A stretch of 64,000 bases of DNA, taken from positions 63,250,917 through 63,314,916 of the forward strand of contig CM049319.1 of NCBI GenBank assembly GCA_026874595.1, written 5' to 3'. The notes beneath the pieces are model-generated. The model ran no database searches, was not told where the DNA came from, and was given only the letters and a program-made list of their open reading frames with translations. Both the position numbers and the translations under genes were made by a program. Positions 1-11,329 of this stretch are shown in pieces. The DNA is from Sipunculus nudus (lineage: Eukaryota; Annelida; Sipuncula; Golfingiida; Sipunculidae). The stretch's first letter is position 1. Each line of letters starts with the position of its first letter.

Positions 1-411
1 TTGGACCCACTTGCCTTGTCGGGCAAGTAGGAGGTGACTTCTATCATCTAACTGGTCTTTGAACATGGTCAGCAATGCACATCTTTAACTTCTTGTGATA
101 CAGTTAACTCCTTTATTCTATCTCTATGGATTTGGGTCAAATGTATGCATGAAAATTTAGGATATTTTATACTGTAAGCCTTACAGCGTTAGGCAAAATA
201 CATTGTATCCCATTTTCCACCAGTGTATCTGTTGGTCCACCAGTGTATCTGTTGGTCCACCAGTGTATCCCATAATCCACCATTGTGTCCCATATTCCAC
301 CATTGTGTGCTATATTTGAGTGTATCCAATGTTTCCACCATTGTGTCACATATTCCACCAGTGTATGCCGTACATGCTGTAATGAAGTGTGTTAATTTTG
401 TCTTTGAACAG
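1..411 (+). repeat. intron with 20-bp minisatellite
   Basis: Intronic sequence before the first visible PNPLA exon. From about 217 to 370 there are seven or eight copies of a 20-bp unit (ccaccagtgtatctgttggt and ccaccattgtgtcccatatt), with starts at 217, 237, 257, 277, 297, 335 and 355. Open frames across it on both strands are chance products. Confidence 0.8.
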
Positions 412-679
412 AGGTACATTGATGGCGGGATCAGTGACAATATCCCTCTGCAGGGAGAGAACACCATCACCGTATCACCGTTTGCTGGGGAGAGTGACAT
501 CTGCCCTAGGGACACTTCAGAAAACTTCATGCACATCAACCTGGCAAACACGAGTATCCAGTTCACGATGGGGAACATGTACCGCTTTACCCACGCTCTG
601 TATCCCCCCGAACCTCATGTCCTCAGCAGCATGTGTCAGCAGGGATTCAACGATACTCTCAAGTTCTTGCAAACTCACA
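412..679 (+). CDS. PNPLA2: PNPLA exon a (catalytic Asp exon)
   Basis: Acceptor tttgaacag ends at 411 and donor gtaagt starts at 680. There are 89 full codons plus one base. The DGG aspartate codon is 421-423. The open frame continues 5' to 223, but that part is intronic minisatellite translated by chance, so the acceptor sets the boundary. Confidence 0.88.
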
Positions 680-3600
680 GTAAGTTAATCCAGGGTTGTG
701 GTTTGTAGAAAGCCACGTAAAATTTGGTTGCTTGCCACTTTCTCAAGAGTTTATACCCAAAACAGCAAAGGCTATATATCATATATGTAAAGGGCAAAAA
801 CAGAAACAGATCCAAAATGTAGATTCAAACCCGCAGTCTGTGACACAGAAGTCAAATGTCCTAGCCAAATGTCAGTATATGCTTCAGAAGGAGAGGGCCT
901 GTTTTTAAAGGGTATGCTCAATGTATGGGTAAACTATGGCATCTCTGATGCCAGAAAATTTTTACTTTCTTAGTTATTAAACACCAAGTAAAGTTAATTG
1001 CTCAATGATTGCAACCTTTCTTTGATCTAGCTATTGTTTGGTCAAGCTTTTACAGTTGTGTTCTTTTGTAACCAAGAGATAAGGGCCAGGTGCCTCTCAT
1101 ATAAGTATACATCAAGAAGTCTTCATTGTATTAAATTAGTAATTAAGAAAAATAATTGTGGAAAAAGTCATAAAATGCAGTTTAAAAAAATGGTCCTGTG
1201 ATCATGACTTCTCTTCTGTCCACTGTTTTAATATTTTACAGATCCTGTTACTTGTTCTTGTCACATGAGGGTCCAATTGTTTTACAGTTCTGGTTACATG
1301 TTCTTATCACATAAGTGTCCAATTGTTTTACAGATCTGGTAACCTGTTCTCGTCACATGAGGGTCCATTTGTTTTACAGTTCTGGTTACATGTTCTTATC
1401 ACATAAGTGTCCAATTATTTTACAGACCTGGTAACCTGTTCTCATCACATGAGTGTCCAATTGTTTTACAGATCTGGTAACCTGTTCTCGTCACATGAGG
1501 GTCAAATTGTTTTACAGTTCTGGTTACAATTTCTTGTCACATAAGTGTCCAATTGTTTTACAGATCTGGTAACCTGTTCTCGTCACATGAGTGTCCAATT
1601 GTTTTACAGATCTGGTAACCTGTTCTCGTCACATGAGTGTCCACTCAAGCATACAGTCAGTGGTACCAGTGGAAGGGGATGAACACTGGGAGGATGAGGC
1701 GCACTCTAATGCCCATAAGAAACACCTGAAAGGCGTCTTGACAGAACACGGTGACATAGAATCAGGGTGTGATGAGTGCCAGCGCCTACAGGCACCTTTG
1801 TACGACAGTTTGTCTCCACCTATAGTCACAGGTAAGGAGAATGCAGCAGACATGTTTTACTAGAAGCAGGTCCCTTGCTTTATTGCAATTAGACCTTTAT
1901 TCATCGACCCCCCACCCAATAGAAATCTATGTACAAAAAATTCTGCTGTAAAAAGTGCAGTGGGACCCATTTTATTTGAAAATTAGATATGTAGAAGGTC
2001 AGCATAATATTAACATGAAAGCCTCTTTTTCTATTATTTGCATCACATACCTACATTGTTCCTGAAAAGCAACTTGTAAAGGGACCTTCTCCACACTAGG
2101 TATGTTAAATATTCATGAAGTGTAATTTTTTCTCTTTAAAATATTATGGTATGTTCTAATATCTCCTTCCCAAACTTTTTGCCTATGTCTCTGCACAAGT
2201 GGAAAAAAAACTTGTACTAGGCATGATAAGTGGCGCAAAACACAACCTGGTGGCCAAACCAAGCAACTTCACAAATCAAAAGGTTTTCAAGCCTCATGGT
2301 TGTTTATCTTATATGTTTCTTATGTTTCTTCTACCTGTCTTGGATATGCAAGATCAGATCTCTGGCCTTGTATTCTTGATATATAATAAACAAACACATA
2401 TGGTCTTGTGTTTACTCAAACACAAAATCATAACTATGTATGGTATTGCTGGGAAACTTTTGTGTTCAGCCAAAGTGACTTCATAGCCTGAGATACTGCA
2501 CATGTTATTGCAAATGTTTATGAACTTTTAAAACATAAGAGATAAAAGAAAAAATAATTTGTTATGATTTATGTCTTGTTCCCACAGCCCTCCAGTCCGC
2601 ATGTGAATCTGTTCACTCAGGAGTGTTTGGACCGCTGTACAAGTGGCAGGCGTTCCGGGTTCTCTCCCTTATGGTGGCACCATGGACAGTGCCAGTCGAT
2701 GCAGCTCTAGTCCTTGGCAAAAAGTGAGTACTCAGCTGGGCTGAAATCTGGAGCAAAGTTTCAGCCAGCCTGACTCTGAACACTGCCTGTTTCATAACTT
2801 TACTAGCCCCACCAAAATCAGTGATTGCAGCCACAAACACAGTTTGTTTGGCGTGATTGTTTAAATTTTTTGTTTTAATGTTAGACAATAAACATGTTCA
2901 GATATTTGTAAATGATAACTCTCTTCAGTTTTTATACAGTTAAATGTACAGATATTATTTATATAATTACATTTCTCCAAGACAGAAAATGGCTTACTGA
3001 AGATTATTTAAGATTCAGGCTTTTGGATTAAGGTTATGTGGAGTTACTCTCTCTTAATTAATACTTGATAAGCCTCTCATTTAAAACTGTAAAAATACAT
3101 TTTACTTGAACCAAGCTTAAATGTAGTTTCCCTTACAATCTACAGTTCAACTAAGGATAGAAAATACATTCTACAGTTAAAACAGGGATTTGACATATTC
3201 ATACATGAAGTCCAAGTTGGTGCATAAATCATAATTATTTTCTGTGCACATATTTCATAAAATATTGGGTTCTGCCATAGGTGTTAAATTTTTTAAAACA
3301 ACCTAAATAGTTTCATATCATTATTCTGAGTCCTATAATATATGGTGTTTCTGAATTTTATGCAATAAATATATTGTAAATTTGTCTACTGAAATCAGTA
3401 AAGAAATTTTAACCATACAAGAAGGTAAATACTTATAGAAAAACCATGTAAATACAGGCTCAGCATTTGTGACAATATTGAATATTACAGATTCTTTACG
3501 TGGGCCCCGTATATGCCAGCTGATGCCAGATGGTTTGTGGTGGAGTTCGTAGAACTGTTCAAATACATGGTACATTATCTGCACCATCGTCGCAAGAAGT

Positions 3601-5057
3601 ACAGTGCCAGGTAGGTGCACTTAATACTTCAGGATATAGTCAATATCCCACTAGTGATATACACAAACTCTCCCAGAATGTATTCAAGTACTCCTGGAAT
3701 TAGTGGATAAAGAAATTGCTTCGACTTCCAAGTCTTTCCCTTTATTGGTGGACATTATATTTGGCTGAATTCAATAGATACTTAAAAAAGGGCATTAATG
3801 TGACAAAATTATAAAAAAAGGGCAAAAACATTATGTGGTAAAACTTGGGAGGTTTTTGTGGAATAAATGGCTGGAAACTTTTTTGAAAGTTTGTCATAGC
3901 ACCAGTAGATAAGGGTAAGAAGCTAAGGGATGTAGGTGATATCAGTGTGAATTTCTGGATGGTTTGTCATCTCAGGGATTAGATGAGATACATGATGATT
4001 ACTGGAATCCTCGGAGCTCAGGCAAAGGTTCCTGTTTTGTCCTGTCAGGTAGAGCCAATGTAATATGAAACCTTCCACAAGATTCCCACAAGATTAAACA
4101 TCCTTGAATATTCATAGCATGAATTTTAAGGCCTTGAAAGTACTTAAAAAGCTTATTTTGGAAATTTCTTTGAAAACAGCAAGAAATTCAGTCCAATAGC
4201 TACCTTTGATAATAATATGTTGTAAAAGCTGGATTGATGCAAGATAAAAGTTAATAAAAAAGGACAAAATGTGGGAGAGTCAATAGTATAAGTGGGGTAA
4301 GGTCGAGGCAGAAAAGAAAAAAAAATATATGAAAAATCAATATTGTTTTTTGTCCTTTAAATTCTCTTTAAAATGATATTGCAGTTTATTTTAAACCTGG
4401 TATATACAACTATACTTTTAACTTTTAATTAAATTCATTTTGTTCATCTCTTTTAGATTCACCTGCCAGTTGGCTATCACAGAAGTTGAGTTCAATAAAA
4501 CACGGAACAAGACGATGAGGCCAGACAAAACTAGAGCGGAACGTCAGCTTGGTCCCCATCGGCAGCGTAACCTTAATGTTGGCTTCTCCATGGATTTCAA
4601 CTCGACGCAGAGATCCCCTGTGGAGCAAGTGGATGAATTCTTGCATCACATTGAGGAGTCTGAGTCCTCAAAAATGGATGTCCGTAAGCTTCCGACTGTG
4701 TCTCAGAGTAACTTAAATCTAAAAGCGAGCGAAGAGGCAGTAGAGAACTCGAAGGTAGTTGATCATACCACATATGACACATTTGAAAACTGCCTCCATA
4801 TTGCAAACCAAATGGATTCGGTGCTTGCTTACTATTATCTTGATGATAAGAATCCAGGTGTCATCCGAGTAACAGAGATTTTTGGTTTGGATAATCAAGA
4901 GCCAAGTACTTCTCAAAACACTGATGCCATGGATCTTGCATGGGATAATTATGTTGGTGTCCATGGTAGCCACGACTTGCAAGAGGTGTCTGAACCAGGA
5001 ACGTCAAATAACGTCGAAAATGAAGCTAGTCAAGTTAAGTTTAGTTTAGAAAGCTGA
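412..5057 (+). CDS. PNPLA2: patatin-like triacylglycerol lipase (ATGL/brummer type), 3' five exons
   Basis: Partial gene; coding exons 412-679, 1610-1831, 2588-2723, 3491-3610 and 4457-5057 join in frame to about 448 codons. The family hydrolyses triacylglycerol at lipid droplets, releasing fatty acid and diacylglycerol. Seen: the first exon starts [10 protein letters not shown], the DGG motif carrying the catalytic Asp of the Ser-Asp dyad, followed by an ATGL-like stretch ([16 protein letters not shown], then [14 protein letters not shown]). All junctions are GT/AG with compatible phases. The GxSxG serine and oxyanion loop must lie before position 1, so the window holds only the end of the patatin domain and the C-terminal half. 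The last exon has the family-like tail around [20 protein letters not shown] and VTEIF. PNPLA2 rather than another PNPLA1-5 member is inference; invertebrates usually have one such gene. Confidence 0.87.
775..860 (-). repeat. tRNA-derived SINE-like fragment
   Basis: On the minus strand a B-box-like GGGTTTGAATCTAC follows an anticodon-stem-like TCTG/CAGA hairpin and an A-box-like TGGCTAGGACATT. The spacing fits a degenerate tRNA head, so this is probably a SINE in the PNPLA intron and not a tRNA gene. No acceptor stem or clear tail was found. Confidence 0.45.
1234..1643 (+). repeat. 46-bp minisatellite built from intron end plus exon start
   Basis: Nine ttttacag copies end at 1241, 1287, 1333, 1379, 1425, 1471, 1517, 1563 and 1609, exactly 46 bp apart. 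Each unit is about 34 bp matching the exon start plus 12 bp of intron 3' end (attgttttacag). Two subtypes occur: ATCTGGTAACCTG and TTCTGGTTACATG. The last unit overlaps coding sequence. Confidence 0.95.
1610..1831 (+). CDS. PNPLA2: PNPLA exon b, begins inside a minisatellite
   Basis: The acceptor is the last of nine ttttacag copies (ends 1609); donor gtaagg starts at 1832. Joining the leftover A of exon a gives [11 protein letters not shown], then an acidic and polar linker with [10 protein letters not shown]. The first 34 bases (1610-1643) are the final, coding copy of the upstream 46-bp repeat. The nearest in-frame upstream acceptor (ends 1471) would run into a TAA at 1570, so 1610 is the only start that keeps this frame open. 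Confidence 0.82.
1832..2587 (+). other. PNPLA intron, nothing recognised
   Basis: AT-rich intronic sequence. The open frame at 2199-2486 has no recognisable domain and no splice context. I see no element ends. Confidence 0.6.
2588..2723 (+). CDS. PNPLA2: PNPLA exon c
   Basis: Acceptor cccacag ends at 2587 and donor gtgagt starts at 2724. It encodes [12 protein letters not shown] followed by a hydrophobic stretch ([20 protein letters not shown]). This matches the post-patatin region of ATGL-type proteins, where a hydrophobic segment is linked to droplet association (family knowledge). Confidence 0.85.
2760..2905 (+). repeat. degenerate dispersed repeat in PNPLA intron
   Basis: The stretch with cagtgattgcagccacaaac and caataaacatgttc resembles 47540-47620 (cagttattgctgccacaaac, caataaatatgttcc). 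This marks an old interspersed repeat. The rest of introns 2724-3490 and 3611-4456 shows nothing I can name. Confidence 0.45.
3491..3610 (+). CDS. PNPLA2: PNPLA exon d
   Basis: Acceptor tattacag ends at 3490 and donor gtaggt starts at 3611. It encodes [15 protein letters not shown], a hydrophobic or amphipathic stretch, then the basic run [10 protein letters not shown]. Hydrophobic-then-basic fits a membrane- or droplet-surface segment. Confidence 0.82.
4457..5057 (+). CDS. PNPLA2: PNPLA terminal exon with stop
   Basis: Acceptor ctcttttag ends at 4456; stop TGA at 5055-5057. It opens in phase with [16 protein letters not shown], continues through a polar linker ([14 protein letters not shown]), and ends with a conserved-looking block ([25 protein letters not shown]) and a low-complexity acidic tail. 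The mid-exon linker is probably disordered. Confidence 0.85.
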
Positions 5058-5269
5058 AAAAAATATATTTAATAGGTACTGATTACGGTGCAGCTGTTGT
5101 TGTTTCATTTATGATACAGCTCTTAGAAAAATCACTTTTGTTATCTGCTCATCCAAATGTTTGTTAACTATTTGTTGTGACAATATGTTTATGAACTATT
5201 TATTGCATCGTCTACCAGTAATGTAAAATATATCCAGTTCTTTCAGATAGAACAGAGTCTAATCCCCCT

Positions 5270-5900
5270 GTTTTCTGTATTTGCTTTAAGGTAGCATTCA
5301 TGTGTGCATGCAGTTTGTGTGGTCACGTATGCATATGAAGCTAGGATTCGAACCCATTATATTCTTTTGGAGTGATGCCATATATGTGTATTCAGTACAT
5401 ATGTGTATATAGATATGCCTATGCAGCACATATCAGTTGCTGAGGATAGCGATTAAAAATGCATACGCATGATAACATACGGGGAAATTTTAAACTTTGA
5501 CGTCAGTGATAGGGTATTCTTCTGGCAGATGAGTTCTCTACTCTCTGTTATATGCCTGATTTTGCTGCACACGTACTGCATATGCATAGATATTAATGAA
5601 ATCACAGGTGTCAGTTTTCTGGCTGCATTATGCATACGTACTGTGTACATACGGAATGCTAGATTCATGTTTTACCCGGTGGTATCACCAATTGTCGATG
5701 TGGTCATGCATTTCTCATGGCAACATGGTTCTGTTAGCACATGGGGCTTTTGGCAAGTGTTCTCTCTGTGTGTTGCTATTGGCAACAGGGTGCATTTGTT
5801 ATTCGTGCAGTTTCCATGTGTTACCCTTAGTTTACATGTACCAATTGTGATTTGTGACGCTTGGTAACTGTTGCAGTTGTTATGTGTTACACTTTTTGGA
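5270..5900 (+). repeat. dispersed repeat F, copy 1 (downstream of PNPLA)
   Basis: Similar to 47790-48180 over several hundred bases (shared TTCT/CTTTGGCAGA context, tgcatgcagtttgtg versus tgcatgcagcttggg, gatcacaggcctcag versus aatcacaggtgtcag). The minus strand carries a B-box-like GGGTTCGAATCC near 5345-5357, so a SINE-related head is possible. The 132-codon frame at 5469-5867 lies in this repeat and is not a credible gene. The PNPLA 3' UTR probably ends before or inside it; I could not fix a polyadenylation site. Confidence 0.5.
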
Positions 5901-6835
5901 ACATGATACTGTGATGTGTTGCTCTGGGCAAGAGGGTGTAGTGTATATGGGTTGGTCTTGGCAACATATACACATGTTCATATGTGACTAATATATTAGT
6001 TACATGGTGTTCTTACTATGCATTGTTACTGGCAACCGACTGTGATTCAAAGAGGTGCTCTTAGTAACATGAGACAGTCTCTGGTTTGTTTTCTGGTGTT
6101 GCATTTTCTATACCGGACTCTTGGCAGGATGATATAGTTGTGTGGTAATGATTTAAGAAATATGGTGCGGTTGCCATTTATGACTTGATAAAGTGATATA
6201 GTTTGTACTGTTTCTTAGCTTTTGACTACATTAGACAAATGAAGGTCGTGGTAAATTTTAAATTGATTGATGACTGATGGTAATTATGAGGTGACAGGAC
6301 TATAGGCTGGCTGGAAAGGGAAAGATACCAGTTATTGCAATGAATTTTGCAAATCGGAACTTTCTCAGAAAAATTAACATGAAGATTATCAATAGAAATA
6401 TCAACACATTGTCATTACAATAGTCTTTTTAAGTTATTTAACTACCCATGTCTGGCAGCAACATAGCTGTGATACCTATTAAGCAATAAAACAACATCAC
6501 CAGGATTAAGCAGACAAAAAAGGCCTTATATTTTATCTACATGATTTGCCTTAAAGTACATTAATATAGACTATTGATAGTAGTTGTCATGTTTACGATG
6601 AAGTATAATACAAAAACTTGCATTGTTTGCTTTTATTATTTATACAGTTCTTGTAAGTGCCATCAATAATCTTATCATTTTTTATGCCATTGATAATCAT
6701 CTTGTCAAAGCCATTAAAATCCCATTAGTGAATTTGCTTCATTTGATATATTGATATATCATATCAGAACATGAATCATGCCAGCACAACTAGATATTAC
6801 AATTTTATGACTTAAAAGCTAGCTGCTTGCCCTTA
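5901..6835. other. intergenic, nothing recognised
   Basis: AT-rich non-coding sequence after repeat F. No open frame over 60 codons and no repeat ends seen. Confidence 0.5.
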
Positions 6836-7151
6836 TTTTAGCTCAGCTGACTGAAAGTCATCTGAGCTATAGTGACCATTCTTTGTCTGTCCTCCATCCA
6901 TCTGTCTGGCCATCTGTTCATCTGTCCATTAACAAGGCACAAATCATAACAGCTGTACCTAGGATCTTGTCATTTGACACCAAGGGAAATCTCCTTGGAA
7001 AGGTGAAACTAGGTCTCTGTTATCCATATCCTCCAAGCTATGTTTCACTTGAATGGGGATACCGCCTACAAATTTGGGCATTCAGATGATAAAATTCCTA
7101 TTGTAAATGTCTTCCTAGTCCGCTGAGCATCATGACCCCTGGGTCACTTGT
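6836..7151 (+). mobile_element. A1, short A-family Helitron-like element
   Basis: 5' end TTTTAGCTCAGCTGACT with its complementary arm AGTCATCTGAGCT three bases further on, then a GTCT/CATC-rich tract. 3' end GCTGAGCATCATGACCCCTGG, then GTCACTTGT. The subterminal repeats AGCTCAGC and GCTGAG(C) face each other. About 315 bp, non-coding. Orientation follows the Helitron convention, with the hairpin at the 3' end. Confidence 0.65.
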
Positions 7152-9428
7152 TTCTGTAGAGTTTATATGATATTTGGCTGGCTCTACATATTAATGAACA
7201 CCTGTCAGGAAAAGTTCATATAATGCCTCTGTGCCAGTTGTATGAGTTTTTTTTATCTACAGGCTGCCAGTAAACACAGCAGTGTTGAAAAATGGGAGAA
7301 TAATGTACAAGATATCTGATGTGGTTGGTATGGTTGCATATATGTGGAAATTGAAAGGTCCTGCCCTTTGCAACAAGACTGGTAAATCTGGCTTGTAGCT
7401 AGATGACCTTAATGCGTTTGAAATATTTTTGTTATAAACTTGTGGTTATAAATGAGATGAACAGCATGTATTTGGTTTTATAAAAGGTTCAAGGGATTAT
7501 ATATATATATATATCATTAATAGACATCAGGTATTCGAATATGCCCCTTTAATAGACATCAGATATTGGAATAGGCCCTTTAATATTTATTTATTTAGTG
7601 CATTTGGTTAGATTTTGGTAAAACTGAGTTAATGTTGCTTAGTTATTAAAGAGTACAGGGGGGGGGGGGGGTGTCAGGATGTGATAGAGATTATATTTTG
7701 TGTGGGAGATTATGAAATGGCAGTTTATAAGAGCTCAGGGATATGACAAATTGTGGGGAAGTTTGTATGTAAGGTTATATAGTGTGTATGTTTGTGTTCA
7801 TGGATGAAGATATGGACATGTGGTCAAATTGTTTATTTTGTCAATGTATATCGACTTGTGTGAAAATAAAGGACCATATCGTTTGAGTGGGAGTGGAAAT
7901 GATGAGAGAGTATTGATTTGCAAAACATGACAGAAATACAAGGAAGTGTTCAGGACAAGTGAGTGAGGAAAGAAAGAGAGTCATTGCATTTGATAAATAT
8001 TACTGGTATGGTTGTAATGATACATTTCATGATGTATGTATTGTGATACTTCACATAATGACAAAACAGTATGAAACATTTTAGTGCTGTTCTGCACCTC
8101 TGAGGCTCTTCAGATGTAACTTTCACTTTGTTACAATGCCTGCTGTCACTTATCATAAATTGTTAGATTTGTTTGTATACTTTCAAAGAACATATACCAC
8201 CACTTAACTTAAATTGTTAGATATGTTTGTATACGTTCAATAATACATACCACCAACATGGGACTGCATGAATACAAGCATATCTTACTCTGGTTAATTG
8301 AAATAACCTACTTGTACATGACACAGAAATGACTTGCTGTGGATAAACTCGTTGGTTTGTGAGTTCACACATAATCTATTGTGTTAAATTATCATTTGAT
8401 GCCTAATGTTTACATTTCTTAATGTTAACCTTGTATAATTTTGTGATATCGATCCAATTGGATGGATTTCCATTGCAGTGCATTTCCCTGTATAACTTGT
8501 GTAACCACTCAAGTAGGTTTACTAGTCCAGTATGAATGCCTAGATAGTCAGGTATTCAAAGCTAGATACATTTTAGGTGCTTTATTTTTTAGAATCCAGG
8601 TAAATATGTTATTTTTTTAAGGAATTTATTAAGTGACAACAATGCATAAAGATGCTCTTCCAGTTATTCTGATGCAGTAATATATTTATTATAGTTTTAA
8701 CATTATTTACAACACCAATACCTGTTAATAGAGCTAATGTTCTTAAAAATAGTTCATTGAAAGGCGGAAGTGGTTCACTGTAACCTACTTTATGGGAACT
8801 GCAGGTCAAATTTCATTTGTCAAATTATACCAAAAAAGTTTCCTGTGGGAAATATTTAGTTCATTTGATTTATTGACTTTCATCATCAACTGGAACAAAA
8901 GCAAATATATACTGTCACATATATGGTCAAACAACAATAATGTTCTTCTGAGATTTCATTCAGTATGGTTTATGATTGGAAATGGTCTAGTGATACTGAA
9001 TATTTATAAGCCTAATGATTGGTCATGGTCAGGCAATACTAAATATTCATACAATTTATGACTGGACAAGGCCAGACAGCTGAATATTTTACCTAGTCAC
9101 TGCATATTTACACATCTCTTAATTATTTTTGTTTCTGATATTGCAAGTTTTTAAGTGAAGTACATTTTTTGTTATAGATCCCATAATGTATCTGTGTAGT
9201 TGATGGCTATACTATTTTAGAAAGTGCCCTGCATCAGTGTGCACTATACTATAAGCCCTTTGCTTGGGCAGACACTATTTTGTGTGCATGGCCAGTCCTT
9301 GGCATATTACCCACAGGTATTTCTTAATTATAGTATGTCCGATGGTTGACATGGAGGTGTGGTTGTTTACCTGAGGTTGGTGATAATGATTTTCTCAGGT
9401 AAACCATACATTTACTTAATTCAAAATA
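7152..9428. other. intergenic AT-rich, no gene seen
   Basis: Holds a short AT run near 7498-7514, a G12 run near 7659-7671 and a local duplication (aaattgttagat.tgtttgtatac near 8155 and 8211). Part of 8460-8550 loosely resembles 46840-46920. No coding potential recognised. Confidence 0.5.
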
Positions 9429-9628
9429 CAGTAGCACCTCAATTTTCAAACCACCATTATCATACACCGATTTTCTGTACTTTCATTTATGTTAAATTAT
9501 TTTAAAAAGGAAAATCTTTATTTTTCTCATGATTAAGGATATTTTATATTTGTTGTCTTCATGTGTTTATCAGTTATCCTAACATTTTAGTTTCCCTTTG
9601 AACTGTTTGGATAATCCAGGATTTACTG
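9429..9628. mobile_element. degenerate pogo-like MITE
   Basis: Left end CAGTAGCACCTCAATTTTC and the reverse complement of the right end, CAGTAAATCCTGGATTATCC, match at about two thirds of positions. Length about 200 bp, no coding. A TA duplication is not intact. Confidence 0.4.
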
Positions 9629-9831
9629 TTTGTACAAATACCTCAACATTATAGTCCTTGTCTATAAAGCATTTATTTTTATCATGATATATACATTATA
9701 AGACTTGTATGTATTGCTTTAGTAGTGTTTGTATAGTTAAGAGTACGTTTGTTATGTAATTATAGGTCCAGGTATCCTTTCATATATAGGATGTTCTTTT
9801 TAGCACGCCCACTAAGATGTTGTAACAAGTA

Positions 9832-9992
9832 CAATGAAGTCTAGCCTTGCGACCACCCCACTATGACGACCGCCCCGCTATCACGGCCCCTTTTTTAGTC
9901 TGGAACTAACGTAGATCATCATAAAAACCTCCCACTAACATGAACACTTTGGCTGGTCCAGCAGGTCGTCGTGATAGCGAGATTTCACTTTG
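9832..9992. mobile_element. pogo/Tigger-like MITE, 161 bp, TA target site
   Basis: Left CAATGAAGTCTAGCCTTGCG and right (reverse complement) CAAAGTGAAATCTCGCTATC are terminal inverted repeats continuing into CGACGACC-like sequence. A TA lies outside each end (9830-9831 and 9993-9994). Size and ends fit a Tc1/mariner-pogo MITE. Confidence 0.65.
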
Positions 9993-9994
9993 TA

Positions 9995-11173
9995 TGTCTG
10001 GGCAGCTTAAATTTTTAAAAATATTGGAGAATTATGAGTTATATCACCTGCCCAGACATACAAAACTCATTCTCCAAGAGAGTTTGCTCCTGTAGGCTGT
10101 CTGGCCAGCTATTTCATGGATATGCTATCAATTTGGAAGCTATACTCTGGCAATATTACAGCACCTACAGCCATGTAGGTTCTGCCATCTGATGACAAAC
10201 CATATTACTAATCAGCCTTTATTGCACAGCTTGAGTTATTGAGCCACTATAGATAATCCTAGATTCATCTTTTGAAGCATTGGATTCCTTAATATTTTAC
10301 GTTTTTCAGTGGCAAATAAAGTTAATAAAGGTATGTAAGGTCTAATGGCTTGTTAGAGTCTGCAATATTGAACCCTTTTATTTCCCTTGCACGTACCGTC
10401 AAATCAGATAATATATGCAAGCATTATGAATTATAGTGTGTTGTTTGTAAATAGTTGTGTTTTTATGCTGTACGCTTTAGTGCCTTAACTGTGCCACAAA
10501 AAAGCCAAAAACCCTGTACATTTGGAAAGTGGGGAATTTGACATAGGGACCTCTGATGGGGAGAGAGTGAACTGTTATATGCTTCCAGATAATCAGCCAA
10601 ACATGCACACATACATACTTTTATCACGAATTACCATGTAATTTGCGCTCAGGGAAAAGGAAAGTATTTGTTATATATACACGATCGTGAAGACTGTATG
10701 ATGATTTGTATATATGTACTTTATCCTTTTTATTATAATATAATAAATTATCAAAACAGGTGCCATGATTAGTTATTTGTTTTTTGCATGTATTGTATGG
10801 ACTTTTGGTATCCTCATAAAAGTTGGTGCTGATACTAATGTGAGAGCCTCTCCTCAAAATTTTATCCAAAGAGGAATAGTCTGGGATACTATGGTTATTT
10901 TCAAAATCGTCAGGATGCAGTGACTGTCACCATGGAAATTCTTGCGAGAGGTCACAAGCAACAGATGTATTCTCATTCTTTTGCACAGCCTGTATCAGGG
11001 GCAGATTAAGAGTTTGGCACGCGTCCCCCTTTTTTTTCGACCTAAACAAATAGAATAGGCCTACCAGTGTTGAGTTCAGCAAAAATCTTCAAGTCTTAGA
11101 GCACTATTGTCCACCTTATATCGCGGATTAAAATTAGAAATGTACGCCTAATACGGTAATATTTCTTAATACT
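9995..11173. other. intergenic, no feature recognised
   Basis: No open frame with recognisable domains and no repeat ends. A CAGACATACAAA phrase occurs in both orientations near 9993 and 10053. Confidence 0.45.
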
Positions 11174-11329
11174 AACAAGTGACCCATATTGACAATAAGT
11201 CCTTGCACAGGAAACTAATTAAGATAATATAGCTTAAATTCATCAAGACCCATTAGCACACCAAATTTGATGACAATCCAACCAGCCTTTCCCGAGGAAC
11301 CTGGCAATTTGTGTGTATTTTTCATTACT

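Noticed and set aside
223-411. 5' extension of the 161-codon frame upstream of PNPLA exon a
   Set aside because: It is minisatellite intron sequence. The acceptor at 411 and family alignment at RYIDGG fix the exon start.
4425-4982. Minus-strand frames opposite the PNPLA terminal exon
   Set aside because: Antisense shadows; the plus-strand exon has splice and family support.
5469-5867. 132-codon open frame with hydrophobic segments
   Set aside because: It lies in dispersed repeat F, whose second copy (47.8-48.2 kb) does not keep the frame. No splice or family support.
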